A stretch of DNA of 64,000 bases, from assembly GCA_006384855.1 (NCBI GenBank), contig VCJN01003096.1, forward strand, positions 27,087-91,086, given 5' to 3'. Of this stretch, positions 63,806-64,000 are shown in pieces. The number at the start of each line of letters is the position of its first letter. The first letter of the stretch is position 1. The position numbers and the translations under genes are program-made. The stretch is from Tetraselmis striata (Eukaryota; Chlorophyta; Chlorodendrophyceae; Chlorodendrales; Chlorodendraceae). Under the pieces are notes generated by a model. The model was not told the origin of the DNA. It made no database searches and saw only the letters and a program-made list of their open reading frames with translations.

Positions 63806-63839
63806 CGCCGGCGGGACGGTCGAGCAGGTCCCCGACTCC

Positions 63840-64000
63840 CCCCCCCCCCCCCCCACCCTCCCCCACCCCTTCCCGCCTTAACTTCTTACCTAATGGGCAC
63901 CTATACATATGCATATACATGTGCAAATACATGTGCACATACATGTGCACATACATGTGCACAACTATACATATACATATACATACATATACATATACAT
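63840..64000 (+). repeat. C-run and (ATACAT)n-like tract at the right edge
   Basis: A C-run at about 63839-63854 in the presumed 3' UTR is followed by CATACATGTGCA and then ATACAT repeats running off the window. No TGTAA motif is seen before the edge. Confidence 0.8.

Overview
The window looks like GC-rich nuclear DNA of a green alga (Chlorophyta); I cannot fix the class. The case rests on short GT-AG introns in every well-resolved host gene, TGTAA-type polyadenylation motifs downstream of two of them, many long C or G runs in introns, and a mixed load of SINE, MULE, hAT, piggyBac and tyrosine-recombinase elements. Nothing resembles a bacterial operon.

Three host genes can be read with confidence. 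(1) complement(15224..21901) encodes a TIR domain, one transmembrane helix, a coiled coil and about 21 leucine-rich repeats. The repeats sit on 20 exons whose introns all interrupt codons in phase 1; the 5' end is not resolved. (2) 34009..37675 is a ten-exon major facilitator transporter of 525 residues with every splice phase matching. (3) 52831..63805 is a gene of about 13 exons and roughly 1,900 residues resembling ZFC3H1/Red1, the zinc-finger scaffold that links polyadenylated nuclear RNA to the exosome.

Most of the rest is mobile or repetitive DNA. From left to right: a weak coding edge (1-620); a foldback and an inverted copy of dispersed family F carrying a SINE whose empty site is visible in the second F copy (1119-2500 versus 22625-23578); a palindromic hairpin near 4.45 kb; a decayed coding remnant at 6-7.3 kb; a 5.2-kb MULE-like element with 9-bp target duplications and an internal ~180-bp tandem array (7988-13168), with a 2.3-kb sibling at 39625-41905; a 192-bp and a 225-bp tandem array (24.2-27.3 kb); a decayed piggyBac transposase gene inserted in another F copy (30.6-33.6 kb); an internally deleted hAT element with perfect 8-bp target duplications (42482-43941); three copies of an unrecognised dispersed family G (28.4-30.2, 46.7-48.7 and 48.7-49.4 kb); and a fossil tyrosine-recombinase element (50.6-51.8 kb).

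The three host genes have no obvious functional link. The most novel item is the TIR-TM-coiled coil-LRR gene, which joins a possible NAD-cleaving TIR domain to a repeat ectodomain or sensor built by duplication of one symmetrical exon. All exon models come from reading frames and splice consensus by eye, without transcript data.
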